Source of the DNA: UBA7396 sp034676185
GTDB lineage: Bacteria > Patescibacteriota > Gracilibacteria > BD1-5 > UBA6164
DNA: 32,666 nt
NCBI GenBank assembly: GCA_034676185.1
Contig: JAUCCN010000015.1
Location: 1-32,666 of the forward strand
Direction of reading: 5' to 3'
Shown here: one piece after another, positions 20,669-30,530 of the stretch
Position numbering within the stretch: the first letter of the stretch is position 1
Layout of the letters: the number at the start of each line of letters is the position of its first letter
Notes under the pieces: model-generated
Database searches by the model: none
What the model was told of the DNA's origin: nothing
Seen by the model: the letters and a program-made list of their open reading frames with translations, nothing else
Position numbers and translations under genes: made by a program

Positions 20669-20676
20669 TGTTTTTT

Positions 20677-20705
20677 TTGCATAAAACCTTAAAATATTAT
20701 ATAAT
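20677..20705 (+). promoter_or_regulatory. Promoter for the 20735 gene
   Basis: TTGCAT (20677-20682), a 17-base spacer and a perfect TATAAT (20700-20705). As at 1337, a run of eight T leads into the -35 box. The start is predicted near 20712 and the ATG is at 20735. Confidence 0.65.
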
Positions 20706-20734
20706 AAGAAAAATATTTTATAAAATACAAAAGT

Positions 20735-21223
20735 ATGGGATTAGAAATATCTGGAAATGAAAAAAATGAAAATCAAGCTCAAAAACCTTCTATTTCTCAA
20801 GAAGAAGCAAATAAAAAATGACAGGAATCTTCAAGTAAAATAAATAAAATCAGAGAAGCTGAAAGACTTGATTCTATAAAAGATGAGCTTATGAGAGTAT
20901 GAAAACTTGATACTCAAAAACCCAAAGCAAGTTTTTTATTTCCTGATAAAAATGGAAATAAAGAAAATATGAAAATTGATATGACTGCTCAAACATTAGA
21001 GTTTCAAGGAAAAACTATAAAAATAGAACTTCCAAAAGGAGCCACTATGTCAAATATTCTATTTTCTGGAGAAGGAGTAAAAATAGAAGGAAAATTGTGA
21101 TTTTTTTCAGGTTCTGGAAGTGCGAGTTATGAAAAATTAATACAAGCTATAGATACAGTAGTTGAAAATGGAAGTTATAAACTCATTGCAGGAAAAGAGG
21201 AAATTTGATTTCGTTTAGTATAA
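20735..21223 (+). CDS. Unknown soluble protein
   Basis: This 162-residue protein starts MGLEISGNEKNENQ. The first 55 residues are polar, Gln/Lys/Glu-rich and probably disordered or helical. The rest looks like a compact beta domain with glycine turns (FQGKTIKIELPKGATMSNI, then GEGVKIEGKLGFFSGSGS). I recognise no family. It has its own promoter and lies before the MoxR gene, separated by a hairpin, so it may be transcribed alone or, with read-through, together with MoxR-DUF58. Confidence 0.75.
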
Positions 21224-21237
21224 TTTTCTTTTGAAAA

Positions 21238-21290
21238 AAGAGTATTTTTGATTACAATATATCAAGTATTTTATATTTTTAAATACTCTT
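21238..21290 (+). terminator. Long-loop hairpin between 20735 and the MoxR gene
   Basis: Perfect 10-base arms (21238-21247 and 21281-21290) enclose a 33-base loop, and the right arm ends one base before the MoxR ATG. No long T-tract follows, so it may be an attenuator or a structure that masks the MoxR start. Confidence 0.4.
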
Positions 21291-21291
21291 T

Positions 21292-22257
21292 ATGACAAAC
21301 ACAAAAGAACAAATACAAGAACTAAGTTTAGAAATAGATACTCTTCTTTATGAGATTTCAAAAAAAGTAATTGGACAAAAAACTCTCGTAAGAGATCTTT
21401 TGATTGCTTTATTTTCAAAATGACATATTTTAATAGAATGAGCTCCAGGACTAGCAAAAACTTTAACGGTTGATAGTTTAGCTAGGACTTTGGATTTAGA
21501 ATTTAGAAGAATTCAATTTACTCCAGATTTACTTCCGAGTGATTTAATAGGAAGTAATGTTTTTAATCCTTCAAAAAATGAATTTTATATAAAAAAATGA
21601 CCAATATTTTCAAACTTTGTTTTAGCAGATGAAATAAATAGAGCTCCTTCAAAAGTACAATCAGCTCTTTTAGAAGCGATGGCTGAAAAACAGGTAAGTA
21701 TTTGAGATACTACTTTTAAACTGGACCCTCCTTTTATTGTTCTTGCTACTCAAAATCCTATTGAACAAGAATGAACTTTTCATCTTCCAGAAGCTCAGCT
21801 TGATAGATTTCTTTTAAAAACAGTGGTTGATTATCCAACAGAAAGTGAAGAATTAGAAATACTCAAAAATATAAAAAATATTGAGAATGAAAAGCTAAAA
21901 AATATTTTTTCAAAAACTGATATTTTTAAAATACAACAGTTGGTAGATGATATATATGTTGACGATAATATTTTAAATTATATAAAAGATATTGTTTTTT
22001 ATACAAGAAATAAAAATTCAAAAATTTCTTCATATATTTCTTATCCTGTTTCTCCAAGAGCCTCTCTTGCTATTTTAAAAACCACAAAAGCACTTGCATT
22101 TTTAAATGGAAGAGATTTTGTAATCCCAGAAGATGTAAAAGAAATGGCGTATCCTGTTTTAAGACATAGACTTATTTTAAATTATGAAGCACTTGCTTCT
22201 GAAATCCAAGTAGATGAGATTATAAAAACTATTTTACATAATGTTGAGGTAAAATAA
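21292..22257 (+). CDS. MoxR family AAA+ ATPase
   Basis: This 321-residue protein has the full MoxR pattern. Walker A is EGAPGLAKT with its first Gly (residue 50) a TGA codon, followed by RIQFTPDLLPSDLIGS, the Walker B region FVLADEINRAPSKVQSALLEAM, and ATQNPIEQEGTFHLPEAQLDRF. The lid domain ends near PVLRHRLILNYEA. The usual YPLPEAQ reads FHLPEAQ here. MoxR ATPases act as chaperones for vWA-domain partners, and the DUF58 gene starting 2 bases after its stop is the typical partner. No distinct promoter was found, so it depends on read-through past the preceding hairpin or on an unseen start. Confidence 0.95.
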
Positions 22258-22259
22258 AT

Positions 22260-23132
22260 ATGCAAGACTTAAAAAAACTCCACTTAAAAATCAATCGTCT
22301 CGTAGATAGTTTGTTTGTAGGAAATTATAAAACAGCTTTTAAATGAAGAGGACTTGAGTTTAGTGATTATAGAGTGTATGACGATAATGATGATGCAAAA
22401 TATATTGATTTTCTCGCTTCTGCAAGAGAATGAAAACTTCTTATAAAAAGATTTGAAGAGGAAAGGGAATTATCAGTATTTTTTCTTCTTGATATTTCTG
22501 AAAGTATGAATTTTTGACAAACTGAGAAGAAAAAAATAGATACTCTTATTGAAACTTTTTCTATTCTTGCATTTTCAGCAAATAAAAATAATGATAAAAT
22601 TGGAGCAATTATTTTTAATGAGTATGGATTTGAACTTATAAAACTATGAAAATGAATGAAAAATATTCATAAAATTTTGGAGATTATAAAACAAAATCAT
22701 TCTTCTACAAAAAATCAGAAAAATAAAATAAAATCAATACAAAATTTCTGAGTCAATACTATGCTTTCTTATTTTCATAATTTACCTATTAAAAATTCCC
22801 TTGTTTTTTTACTTACTGATAAAATGAATGAATTTGAGGAAAAGAATCTAAAAATTGCTTCTCTTAAAAATGATTTTGTATACATAAATATTTTTGATCA
22901 TTTTGAAAACAATCTTTTACATACATTGTGAGTAGCAAGACTGAGAGATAATATTCAAACATTTTTTATTTATTTATGAAATAAGAAAAAAATTGAAGCT
23001 TATAGAAGTATGCGACACAAAAAAATACAAGATTTTTCTAAAAAACTTCACAAGTTTAAAATAAGCTATTTTTTTCTTGATAATACGAGCAATATTTTTG
23101 CAAAATTACTGGTATTTTTTAAAAGTAGGTAA
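22260..23132 (+). CDS. DUF58 / vWA-like protein, MoxR partner
   Basis: This 290-residue soluble protein carries the DUF58 hallmark: GRGLEFSDYRVYDDNDD, YIDFLASAREGKLLIKRFEEER, then a strand ending in the MIDAS-type DISES (D78, S80, S82). The usual GDDxRxIDW is relaxed to DDNDDAKYIDF. The rest resembles a von Willebrand A fold, which often binds a metal and partner proteins. There is no membrane helix before the DUF58 core, unlike longer family members. It starts 2 bases after the MoxR stop. It uses the rare codon CGA. Confidence 0.9.
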
Positions 23133-23190
23133 AATCTAGCAAAGTAATTTTTAAAGAATTTGAAACAATATTTTTTTAATATAGGGATTT

Positions 23191-23634
23191 ATGACTGATA
23201 TTTTTGATATAAAAATTTTACTTTTTTCTTTTTTATCTTCTCTCGATTATATAGTAGTTATCTCTATTATAGTTTTCTTGATATTTTTTTATCTTTTACT
23301 TCATTATTTTTTTCTTGCAAAACCATCTATAAAAATACAAATAGAATACATTGACGATGATAAAATAAAACAAAGACTTGAATATTTAGTAAAAAATGTA
23401 GATATTTTTTCCAGAGAGATATTTTATAGAGAAGTTGGACTTTTTTTAAAGATGCTCATAAGTCAAAAATATGGAGATAAAAAAGTATTTTTTATGACTC
23501 TCTCAGAAATAGAAAAATTTTTTAAAAGTCAATATTTTCCACTATTAAAAGAAGTATATTATCTTGAATTTAATCATAATTTAGAGGATAGTTTCGAGGT
23601 AAGAAAAAATATTTTAGAAAAAATAAAAGTGTAG
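23191..23634 (+). CDS. Small membrane protein of the MoxR-DUF58 operon
   Basis: This 147-residue protein has one strong membrane segment (about 18-45: VVISIIVFLIFFYLLLHYFFLA), then a cytosolic helical domain with the pattern TLSEIEKFFKSQYFPLL...YLEFNH. In MoxR operons the third place is often a DUF4381- or DUF4129-like membrane protein with a Tx-E...Y motif, and this fits in position and shape, but I cannot assign the family firmly. It lies 58 bases after DUF58 and stops with TAG inside the loop of a strong terminator. AGGGA 6 bases before the ATG is one of few possible Shine-Dalgarno sites here. Confidence 0.8.
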   Translation: MTDIFDIKILLFSFLSSLDYIVVISIIVFLIFFYLLLHYFFLAKPSIKIQIEYIDDDKIKQRLEYLVKNVDIFSREIFYREVGLFLKMLISQKYGDKKVFFMTLSEIEKFFKSQYFPLLKEVYYLEFNHNLEDSFEVRKNILEKIKV

Positions 23635-23654
23635 GAGCACACTTTTATTTTTTC
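23617..23654. terminator. Bidirectional terminator between convergent operons
   Basis: A perfect 16-bp stem (23617-23632 with 23639-23654) has a 6-base loop. The arms are A-rich then T-rich, so it can end transcription from both the MoxR operon and the minus-strand MscS operon. The plus-strand stop codon falls at the top of the stem and in the loop. Confidence 0.8.
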
Positions 23655-23712
23655 TATTATAAACTCATTTCTCTTGTTTTTATAGAAAGTAAATAAATTT
23701 CTTATAAAATAA

Positions 23713-24585
23713 TTATTTTTTCAAACTTTCTATAAAACTAAAAAGTCATTTTTCAATATTGTATACATTTTTTGGCCTCACAATAAAACGAACTTTAATC
23801 ATAAGATGTTCTTTATCATCGTATTGAAATTTTATTTTATATTTATAACCAATATATGTTTTATAATTTCAAACACTACTCATATTTCTTTTTGGAAGTA
23901 TTTCATCAAGATATCAAGTTAATTTTTCCATATATTCGTCAAAACTAATTTCATAATCTTTTTTTGCATACAGAAGTATAACTTCCTCCTTTTTATATTT
24001 ATGAAGACTAATATCTTCTCTTTTTACATTTTCAGTAAAAAATTTATAATTTGGAATACGATAAAATTGACCATTATTTTCACCATTTTCATCTCTTCCT
24101 ATGAGTCAAACATTTAACATATTGAGATAAATAATCTCTCATCTTAAATCTCATTTTATATCTCAAATAACAATTTCTTCCCCAATTTTATATTGAGTTG
24201 AGATGTAGAAAAATCCAATAAAACATAAAATAATTTCTTTAAAAGTGATAATAATCGCTCACACAGCAATCGCAAAAAAGCTGAAAAAATTTGGAAGTTT
24301 ATGAATAATATAAAATGCAATTATAAAAAACAATATTCAAAAACGAAGAAATGAAATCAAATTTTTATTTTTATAATAAGTGAGTTGATCTTCTTCATCA
24401 ATATTTTCTATATCTGAAATATTTTTTCATTCTTCATCTACAATATTATATTTTTCATAAAGATTTTCTTTTAATTTTGTATTTTTTCTTCTTAAAATAA
24501 AATCAACAATCAGGTAAATACAAATAATTCCTGTAATTATGATAATTTCTTTATATTCAATAATAAATTCTATTAATATATTCAT
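23713..24585 (-). CDS. MscS-type mechanosensitive channel protein
   Basis: This 290-residue protein has an N-terminal membrane helix (about 6-30), a charged loop, then two further helices, with FFAIAVGAIIITFKEIILCFIGFF (about 105-130) as the pore-lining type helix. The MscS beta domain follows: YKIGEEIVIGDIKGDLRGEIIYLNMLNVGLIG, then FYRIPNYKFF, in the place of the usual IPN(S/K) motif. Such channels open under membrane tension and release solutes on osmotic downshock. Its first 13 bases overlap the 3' end of the preceding methyltransferase gene, so the two are cotranscribed. Confidence 0.85.
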
Positions 24586-25556
24586 AATTTTTTTAATTTA
24601 GCTATAAAAAATCATTCCGTATCAATACTTGGCAGAATTCTGACTGCTTTTTGTACTTCGTTATTAAAAATATAATTTTCATATGATTTTACTCCACTTT
24701 TTGTAATTTTTTGAATATCACTTTGAGTAAAATATTCACTAATGTCTTGTATTTTTAAATTTTTAAAATTTGAAACCAAAAGGTGTAAAATTCATTCATT
24801 TTCAAGCGCATCAAGCGTACAAGTTGAATAAATAATATATCAATCTGTTTTCAGTAAATCAATATTATTCATTAGTATTTCTTTTTGAAGAGTATAATTT
24901 TTTTTATTCACTCCTGGTTTTTCTAAGAATTTATAACTTTTTTCATTATGAAAATTTATTCTTCATTCTGCACTACAAGGAATATCTGCTATAATAATAT
25001 CAAAATATTCTTTTTCAAATTTATTTTTTAGATTCTTAGCATCTCACGCTACAATTTCTACATTGGTACATCATTGTCTTTCGATAGTAAATTTGAGTTT
25101 TTCTCTTCTTACCATTTGAAGTTCATTGGCTATAATTTCTCAATTATTTGCTAAAATAGCTGAAATATGACTGGTTTTTCATCCAGGAGCTGCTGTTAAA
25201 TCAAGAACTTTTATATCTTTCTTTTCAATATCTTTTGCAATAATTTCTCCAATTAATTGACTTGTAATTCATTGTAAATAGATTTTTCAAGATTTAAAAA
25301 TTTCTAAATCCCAAAGATCTTTTTCACGAGCTTCGAGTAATTTATATCCATTTGATAAATAAGGAATTTTTGAGAAAGCAATATTTTTTTCTTGTAAAAC
25401 ATTTTCTATTTCTTCGTTTGTTGCTTTGAGTGTATTGACTCTAAAAGTAGTTGGTCTTTTTTCTACAGAGAATCCACTTTCTATAATTTTTAATTCTTCT
25501 GAAGTATAGAGTTTTTTTAATTTTTCTTGTATATTTTGCGCAAGTTGTGTAAACAT
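24573..25556 (-). CDS. NOL1/NOP2/Sun (RsmB/RsmF-like) rRNA cytosine-C5 methyltransferase
   Basis: This 327-residue protein begins MFTQLAQNIQEKLKKL. PTTFRVNTLK near residue 35 is the family's N-terminal mark. The AdoMet site is VLDLTAAPGGKT, and the two catalytic cysteines are C194 in DIPCSAEGRI and C246 in YSTCTL. The protein lacks the NusB-like N-terminal domain of E. coli RsmB, so it is closer in layout to short RsmF-type enzymes; which base it methylates cannot be told. Its 3' end overlaps the MscS start by 13 bases. A TATAAT on the minus strand (25577-25582) is a possible -10 box. Confidence 0.92.
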
Positions 25557-25605
25557 TTTTTTTAAATAAGGGAAATATTATAATTATTAAAAATTAAAGG
25601 TAATA

Positions 25606-26370
25606 TTATTTCTTCTTACTCATTTCTTCCATTTCAGCATTTTTTTCCTGCCAATATTTGAGAAATTCTTTTTTCTTAAATTTATAAATATATCCTCATA
25701 CTAAAACTAAAATCACAATAGAAATAGTTCCTGAATATTCAACAAATATTTTATAATATTCAACAAAAATAACTCCAAACACAACCATTGCAATTGACCG
25801 AACGATAGAACCAATCGCATTATAAAGCATAAATTTTCCTGATTTCATTCACATACTTCCTGCTATAAAAGGCAAAAATGCTCTGGTCATTGGATGAAAT
25901 TTTCAAAGAGTGATTCATAGAGCTCACCATTTATCAATTCCTGATTTTAAATATTTTACTTCTGTTTTCCCTATACCAAACCAAACTCCATATTTTTCAA
26001 AAAAACTATCTCAATAATATTTTCATAAAATATATCAAATATAATTTCAAATAATCGCTCAAATACTCGCAATTATGATTACATAAATAAGATTTTCATT
26101 GCTGATATGACCAAAAAATCATCCAACAATTAGCAAAATATTTTGTCCTGGAAGAACAATCCCAATAACAGGAAAAGCTTCAATAAGGGCACTAAAAAAT
26201 ACAATTGCGTAGTTCCAATATCAAAGTCATTCGATTACGACTTTCATCCACTCAATAAAAAGTTCAAACCATTCTTTTTTAAAAATTGCAATAACCAAGA
26301 GTGCAAAACTTGATGCAATAAGTAAAACGTTTAAAATTTTAATGATAATTTGTGTTATTTTTTTTATCAC
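25606..26370 (-). CDS. DedA family membrane protein
   Basis: The C-terminal part shows the DedA/SNARE-associated pattern: FPVIGIVLPGQNILLIVGGFFG, then GKFHPMTRAFLPFIAGSMGM, which matches the family's R-F-x-P-x-x-R motif with Lys for the first Arg; the usual PGE is PGQ. DedA proteins support membrane energy and lipid-carrier balance; some flip undecaprenyl phosphate. The start is uncertain. GTG at 26370 gives 254 residues and adds an N-terminal helix in continuous frame; ATG at 26247 gives 213 residues but loses that helix. A Lys-rich tail ends the protein. The start region faces secF. Confidence 0.85.
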
Positions 26371-26392
26371 CGTTAAAAAGTTATTATTAAAA

Positions 26393-26419
26393 TTGACTTT
26401 ATTGTATTTAACTTATAAT
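26393..26419 (+). promoter_or_regulatory. Promoter for secF
   Basis: TTGACT (26393-26398) and a perfect TATAAT (26414-26419) are 15 bases apart, slightly short. The start would be near 26426 with the ATG at 26489. On the opposite strand, TTGCAT (26421-26426) with TACAAT, also at 15 bases, could serve the DedA gene. Confidence 0.5.
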
Positions 26420-26488
26420 AAATGCAACTTTAAATCAGAGTATTTTTTGATGCTCTATTTAACATTATACTTTTATTATTATTTTTAT

Positions 26489-27496
26489 ATGTTAGACATT
26501 ATAAAACATAGATATGTAAATATCTCAATCGCAGTAATATGTTTCGTACTTTCAGTTTTAATTCTTATTTTTTGAGAAAAAAATTATGGAATAGATATGA
26601 CTTGAGGAACTCAAAGTGAATATAGTTATTCTGGAGAAATTGATTTAGAAAATATTCTTTCAGGTCTTGATCAAAAAAGACATACATTCAATCAAGAAAA
26701 TCATAATATTATTAACGGATTATCAGCATATCAAGTTTCTGGAGAAGATAAAATCGTAGTAGAAGTTTGATTTAATACAGAACAAGACGAAAAAACTCTT
26801 GAAACTTTTAAAACAACTTTTCAATCTGAAGTGGGAAATTATTTAAAAGAACAAAATGAAAGTTTTGTACTTTATAAATATACAAATATTGGGAAAAGTT
26901 TTTGAGATTATATTAAAAAAACAGCATTTTTTACTTTAGCTATTTCTCTTTTAGGGATTACGGTATATGTTGGATTTGCTTTTTACGGAGTAGCTGTTTG
27001 AGTTCCAGCATTAAGTTTTGCAACTATTGTTTTATTTACTCAATTTATAGATGTAATTGTAGCTTCAGGACTTTATGTATTAACTGGATTATTTTATTCA
27101 GAATTTAAAATAGATACATTTTTCATTACCGCACTTTTAACTATTTTAGGTTTTTCTATTAATAATACTATTGTAGTATTTGATAGAGTAAGAGAAAATA
27201 TAAAACAATTTTTAAAAACAAAAAAATTAGCAGAAATTATAAATATTTCTATTAACGAAACTATTACCAGAAGTATTTATACGAGTTTAACTTTAGTATT
27301 TGTACTGGTTACCATTTATTTCTTTGGACCAGAAACATTAAAATGATTTATGCTCGTTATGATTTTCTGAGTATTTTTTGGAACATTTTCATCAGTTTGG
27401 GTAGCTGGAGCTATTCTTTACGAAATGAATAAAAATCAAGAATTAAAAATATACGAGAAAAAAGTTGTCACGGCTGAAGATAAAATAGTTGTTTAA
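26489..27496 (+). CDS. secF: Protein translocase subunit SecF
   Basis: This 335-residue protein has an N-terminal helix (IVNISIAVICFVLSVLILIF-like), then the conserved DMTGGTQSEY, a periplasmic domain, and five C-terminal helices with GFSINNTIVVFDRVREN, the SecF signature. SecF with SecD uses the proton gradient to drive late steps of Sec export. The ATG at 26489 places HRYVNISI at the N-terminus as expected; upstream in-frame ATGs such as 26342 would add an unlikely Phe/Tyr/Leu-rich stretch and overlap the promoter. No secD is in this window, although the two are usually adjacent. Confidence 0.95.
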
Positions 27497-27501
27497 TATG
27501 T

Positions 27502-27537
27502 AGGAGTTTGAAATTTTATTTTAAACTCCTCATTTTT
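27502..27537 (+). terminator. Intrinsic terminator after secF
   Basis: An 8-bp stem AGGAGTTT with AAACTCCT (27502-27509, 27523-27530) is followed by CATTTTT, six bases after the stop. Confidence 0.75.
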
Positions 27538-27560
27538 AATTTATTTTTTAATATAAATGT

Positions 27561-28235
27561 ATGCATCTTTGAATAATAATGGATGGAAATCGTAGATGGG
27601 CAAAAAAAAGACTTCTACCAACAATTATGTGACATAAAGCTTGATTTGATACTGCAAAAAATATTATTGAATATGCTGGAAAAAATAAAAATATTACACA
27701 CCTTACACTTTGGGCATTAAGTAAAGAAAATTTAGTAAAAAGAGATGCGGAAGAACTTGCTTGAATTATTAAACTTATTGAGAAATTAGAAGATTTACTC
27801 CCAAATATGCAAGAAAATAATATCAAATTTGAAACGATTTGAGATATTGAAAAACTTCCGGTTGAATCAGTTGAAATACTTAAAAAAGTAAAACAAGAAA
27901 CGCAAAATAATTCAGGAATGGTTCTCATTGCAGCGCTTGTATATTCATGACAAGACGAGATTGTAAGATGAATAAAAAAAGTATTTGAATCTGGAATAGA
28001 TCTCAATACTTTAGATGAAAAAAACTTTAAACAATTTCTTGATACAAAAGATTTTCCTGCACCAGATTTAATTATAAGAACTGGTGGAGATATCAGACAT
28101 TCTGGTTTTACTTTGTATGATAGTGCGTATAGTGAGTATTATTTTACAGAGGAGCTTTGGCCAGATTTTGATGAAAATGAATTTGATATAGCACTTGATT
28201 TTTTTGAAAATTGTAAAAGAAATTTTGGAAAATAA
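27561..28235 (+). CDS. uppS: Isoprenyl (undecaprenyl) diphosphate synthase
   Basis: This 224-residue cis-prenyltransferase begins MHLGIIMDGNRRWAK; D8 in MDGNRRW is the catalytic Asp. GH-x-x-G (Gly of GH is TGA), TLWALSKENLVKR and the C-terminal DLIIRTGGDIRHSGF...YFTEELWPDF complete the family motifs. It makes the C55 lipid carrier used for cell wall and surface polymer assembly. The usual RLSNF is RHSGF. The TAA is immediately followed, with no gap, by the stop codon of the convergent gene. Confidence 0.96.
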
Positions 28236-28880
28236 TTAAAATATTTTTGTATTAAGTATTTCCTTTACACGTAATGCGGTAGTATTGAGAGGAATATTAT
28301 ACTTTGAAATTATTTTTTTTAGTTCTTCTCCAGATAGTTTTCTTCCGTTGTTATATACTCCATTTTTATCAAATGCAGATCTTGTTGAAACTACTTGGAA
28401 AGTTTCTTTATCTACAGGAAGAGTTTCTCATTTATAGTAAATTTTTCCTGTATTATCAGTTGCATATACTGAATCTACTCATTTTATTGAGTAAAAAGAA
28501 AAACTTTTTGGATCAGCACCAGGTATATGCATTCAGCTTATGTATACATTATGAGCATCAATTGCATATTTTTCATCCTGAAAAGGAGTTTTAAAACTTT
28601 TTGCATCGGCATAAAGAACTTCAACATCTCTATCTTTTCAATATAAAATAGAGTCTCACTCTCTTGTATATTGGTTATTTAATATTGATTTTTCATCTAG
28701 GTTTGTTGTTTCTGGGATTTCTGATTCATTACTTTGATTTCAAATATTTTGACTTCAATTGAGAATATTTTCTACTGCTGAGGCTCTTTCGAGTCTTTTT
28801 TCTTTCATACTATTTCTCATTTCTTCAATTTGTGCGGTTGTATGACTTATAGGGGCATGACTTTTTCTTATAGAATTCAT
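28236..28880 (-). CDS. DKNYY-repeat family protein
   Basis: This 214-residue protein has a polar, helical first half (about 1-90) and a second half with repeats of the DKNYY family (PF13644-like): AHNVYISGMHIPGADPKSF, then GKIYYKGETLPVDKETF, then AFDKNGVYNNGRKL. Each unit has a VY/YY strand, a turn, and a DP/DKxxF ending. Such proteins are usually surface or envelope-associated with unknown role; no signal peptide is visible here. The gene is divergent from ispA and its stop abuts the uppS stop. Confidence 0.75.
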
Positions 28881-28917
28881 ATACGATGTTGTGCTAAAAA
28901 ATAAAAATTCTGCGAAT

Positions 28918-28945
28918 GTTATAATATTTTTTTAAAAAAATACAA
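28918..28945 (-). promoter_or_regulatory. Promoter for the DKNYY gene
   Basis: On the minus strand, TTGTAT (28940-28945), a 16-base spacer and TATAAC (28918-28923) predict a start near 28911, about 31 bases before the ATG. Confidence 0.5.
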
Positions 28946-28948
28946 ATA

Positions 28949-28976
28949 TTTACAAAAATTAAATTTTTACTATAAT
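28949..28976 (+). promoter_or_regulatory. Promoter for ispA
   Basis: TTTACA (28949-28954), a 16-base spacer and a perfect TATAAT (28971-28976) lie back to back with the DKNYY promoter. The start is near 28983 and the GTG at 29005. Confidence 0.5.
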
Positions 28977-29004
28977 AAAATTACTTTATTTTTAAATATA
29001 TTTT

Positions 29005-29910
29005 GTGCTTCCAAATTGGTATTTTGACTATAAAAATTTTATAGAAATATCTCTTGTTGAATATTTAGAACAATATTTTACTTCAGAAAAAAACTCTGCT
29101 TTAGAGACTCTCAAAGAAGCATCTTTTTATGCAGTAAAAAATGGAAAAAGAATTCGTAGCATTTTAGCGTTAGAATTTTATCTTATTCTGAGTTGAAAAA
29201 CTTTTTCTGAAATCAAAAATGATGATGATATTATAAAGTTTTGTATCGCACTAGAATTACTTCACGCTTATAGTTTGGTTCATGATGATTTACCTTGTAT
29301 GGATAATGATGAATACAGAAGGGGAGAATTAACCGTTTGGAAAAAATATTCAGACACTTTAGCAACTCTTACTGGCGATTTACTCAATTCTCTATCATTT
29401 GAAATATTAGCAGAAATAGGAAATTCAACTCTTATCAAAGCTTTTTGAGAATCTGTTGGAATAAAATGAATGCTTGGATGACAAGTTTTAGATTTATTTT
29501 ATGAAAAAAATCCAGAAAAACTGACTTTAGAAAATTTACTAGAAGTTCATAATAAAAAAACAGGTGCTCTCATTGAAGTTTCTGTATTTTGAGGACTTAT
29601 ACTTTGAAATCTTTCTCTTTCTCCAGATAAAAAATATAAAAAAGAACATTTAGAAAAATACATAAAATACGGTAAAAAAATATGACTCGCTTTTCAAGTG
29701 AAAGATGATATTTTGGATGTAGAAGGGACTTTTGAGGAAACTGGAAAATCAGTAGGTTGAGAACAAAAATGATTTGTTTACTTTTTGGGGGTAGAAAAAT
29801 CAAGAGAATATTTAGAAAATCTTACTGAGGAAAGTTTGGAAATAATTTCTGATTTACAGTCTGAAAAACTTGAATTTCTTACTCAATATATTTCACAAAG
29901 AAAAAAATAA
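29005..29910 (+). CDS. ispA: Trans-polyprenyl (farnesyl/geranylgeranyl) diphosphate synthase
   Basis: This 301-residue enzyme starts with GTG, with no ATG in reach that keeps NGKRIRSILAL complete with its upstream helix. The first Asp-rich motif is VHDDLPCMDNDEYRRG (D94, D95, D100); the second is FQVKDDILDVEG (D234, D235, D238). KKTGALIEVSV lies between. It condenses isopentenyl units to C15 or C20 and feeds the uppS reaction nearby. Product length cannot be told safely from sequence. The downstream hydrolase starts 21 bases later. Confidence 0.92.
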
Positions 29911-29931
29911 TTTAATTACTAATTTTAAATT

Positions 29932-30468
29932 ATGTTTATACCTCAAACGGGAAGAAAAAAAGCACTTTTTATTGTAGATGTACAAGATGGATTTATTATC
30001 GAAAGAAATAAATATATTCTTCCAAATATTGTTAAACTTATAGAAAAAGGAAATTATGATATTATTGTGTATTCGATTTCTTATAATAAAGAGGGAAGTT
30101 TATGGTATAAACAAATTGGTTGGTGTGAAAATCCAACTGAAACAGATATTATTCCTGAAATTTGAACCATTTTAAAAAATCATAAAAATGTGTATAAAAT
30201 TATGAAATTATGAAGAAGTGCTTTTAAATGTGACGAAGATATTTTTTCTCTTCTTAAAAATCATAAAATAGAAGAAATTCATATTTGTTGATATGAAAGT
30301 AATGATTGTGTGTTTGCAACGGCACAAGAAAGCTTTGATTTAGGATATTTTACTTTTGTCATTGAGGAAGCAACAGAAACTAGAACAACTCAAATCAATC
30401 ATACATATGCAATTGCCTTATTGAATTATTTGAATCTTACAAATAATTCAAATTATGTAGGAAAGTAA
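29932..30468 (+). CDS. Isochorismatase-like cysteine hydrolase
   Basis: This 178-residue protein starts MFIPQTGRKKALFIVDVQDGF. The expected catalytic triad is visible: D16 in DVQDGF, a Lys in the VYKIMKLGRSAF strand, and C126 in GYESNDCVFATAQESFDLGY. A TGA Gly precedes YESNDC. This fits nicotinamidase or another cysteine hydrolase of the family; the substrate cannot be chosen. It is in the ispA operon and ends at a terminator. Confidence 0.88.
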
Positions 30469-30473
30469 TAAAT

Positions 30474-30501
30474 TTGGCTTTCACAAAAAAACTATTATAA
30501 T
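30474..30501 (+). promoter_or_regulatory. Possible promoter for recG, inside the terminator
   Basis: TTGGCT (30474-30479), a 16-base spacer and a perfect TATAAT (30496-30501) overlap the hairpin that ends the previous operon. The start would be near 30508. Confidence 0.45.
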
Positions 30502-30518
30502 AAAAATAATAGTTTTTT
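30486..30518 (+). terminator. Intrinsic terminator after the isochorismatase-like gene
   Basis: A perfect 13-bp stem (30486-30498 with 30506-30518) has a 7-base loop and ends in six T. Confidence 0.75.
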
Positions 30519-30530
30519 ATTGTATTTCTG

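Noticed and set aside
26342..26488. N-terminal extension of SecF from ATG 26342
   Set aside because: It would overlap the promoter and add a Phe/Tyr/Leu-rich stretch not found in SecF; ATG 26489 gives the usual N-terminus.
27548..28006. 152-codon minus-strand open frame
   Set aside because: Lies antisense to uppS, whose conserved motifs are certain; the minus-strand product has no family features.
28304..28594. 96-codon plus-strand frame
   Set aside because: Antisense to the DKNYY gene, which shows repeated family motifs and has a promoter.
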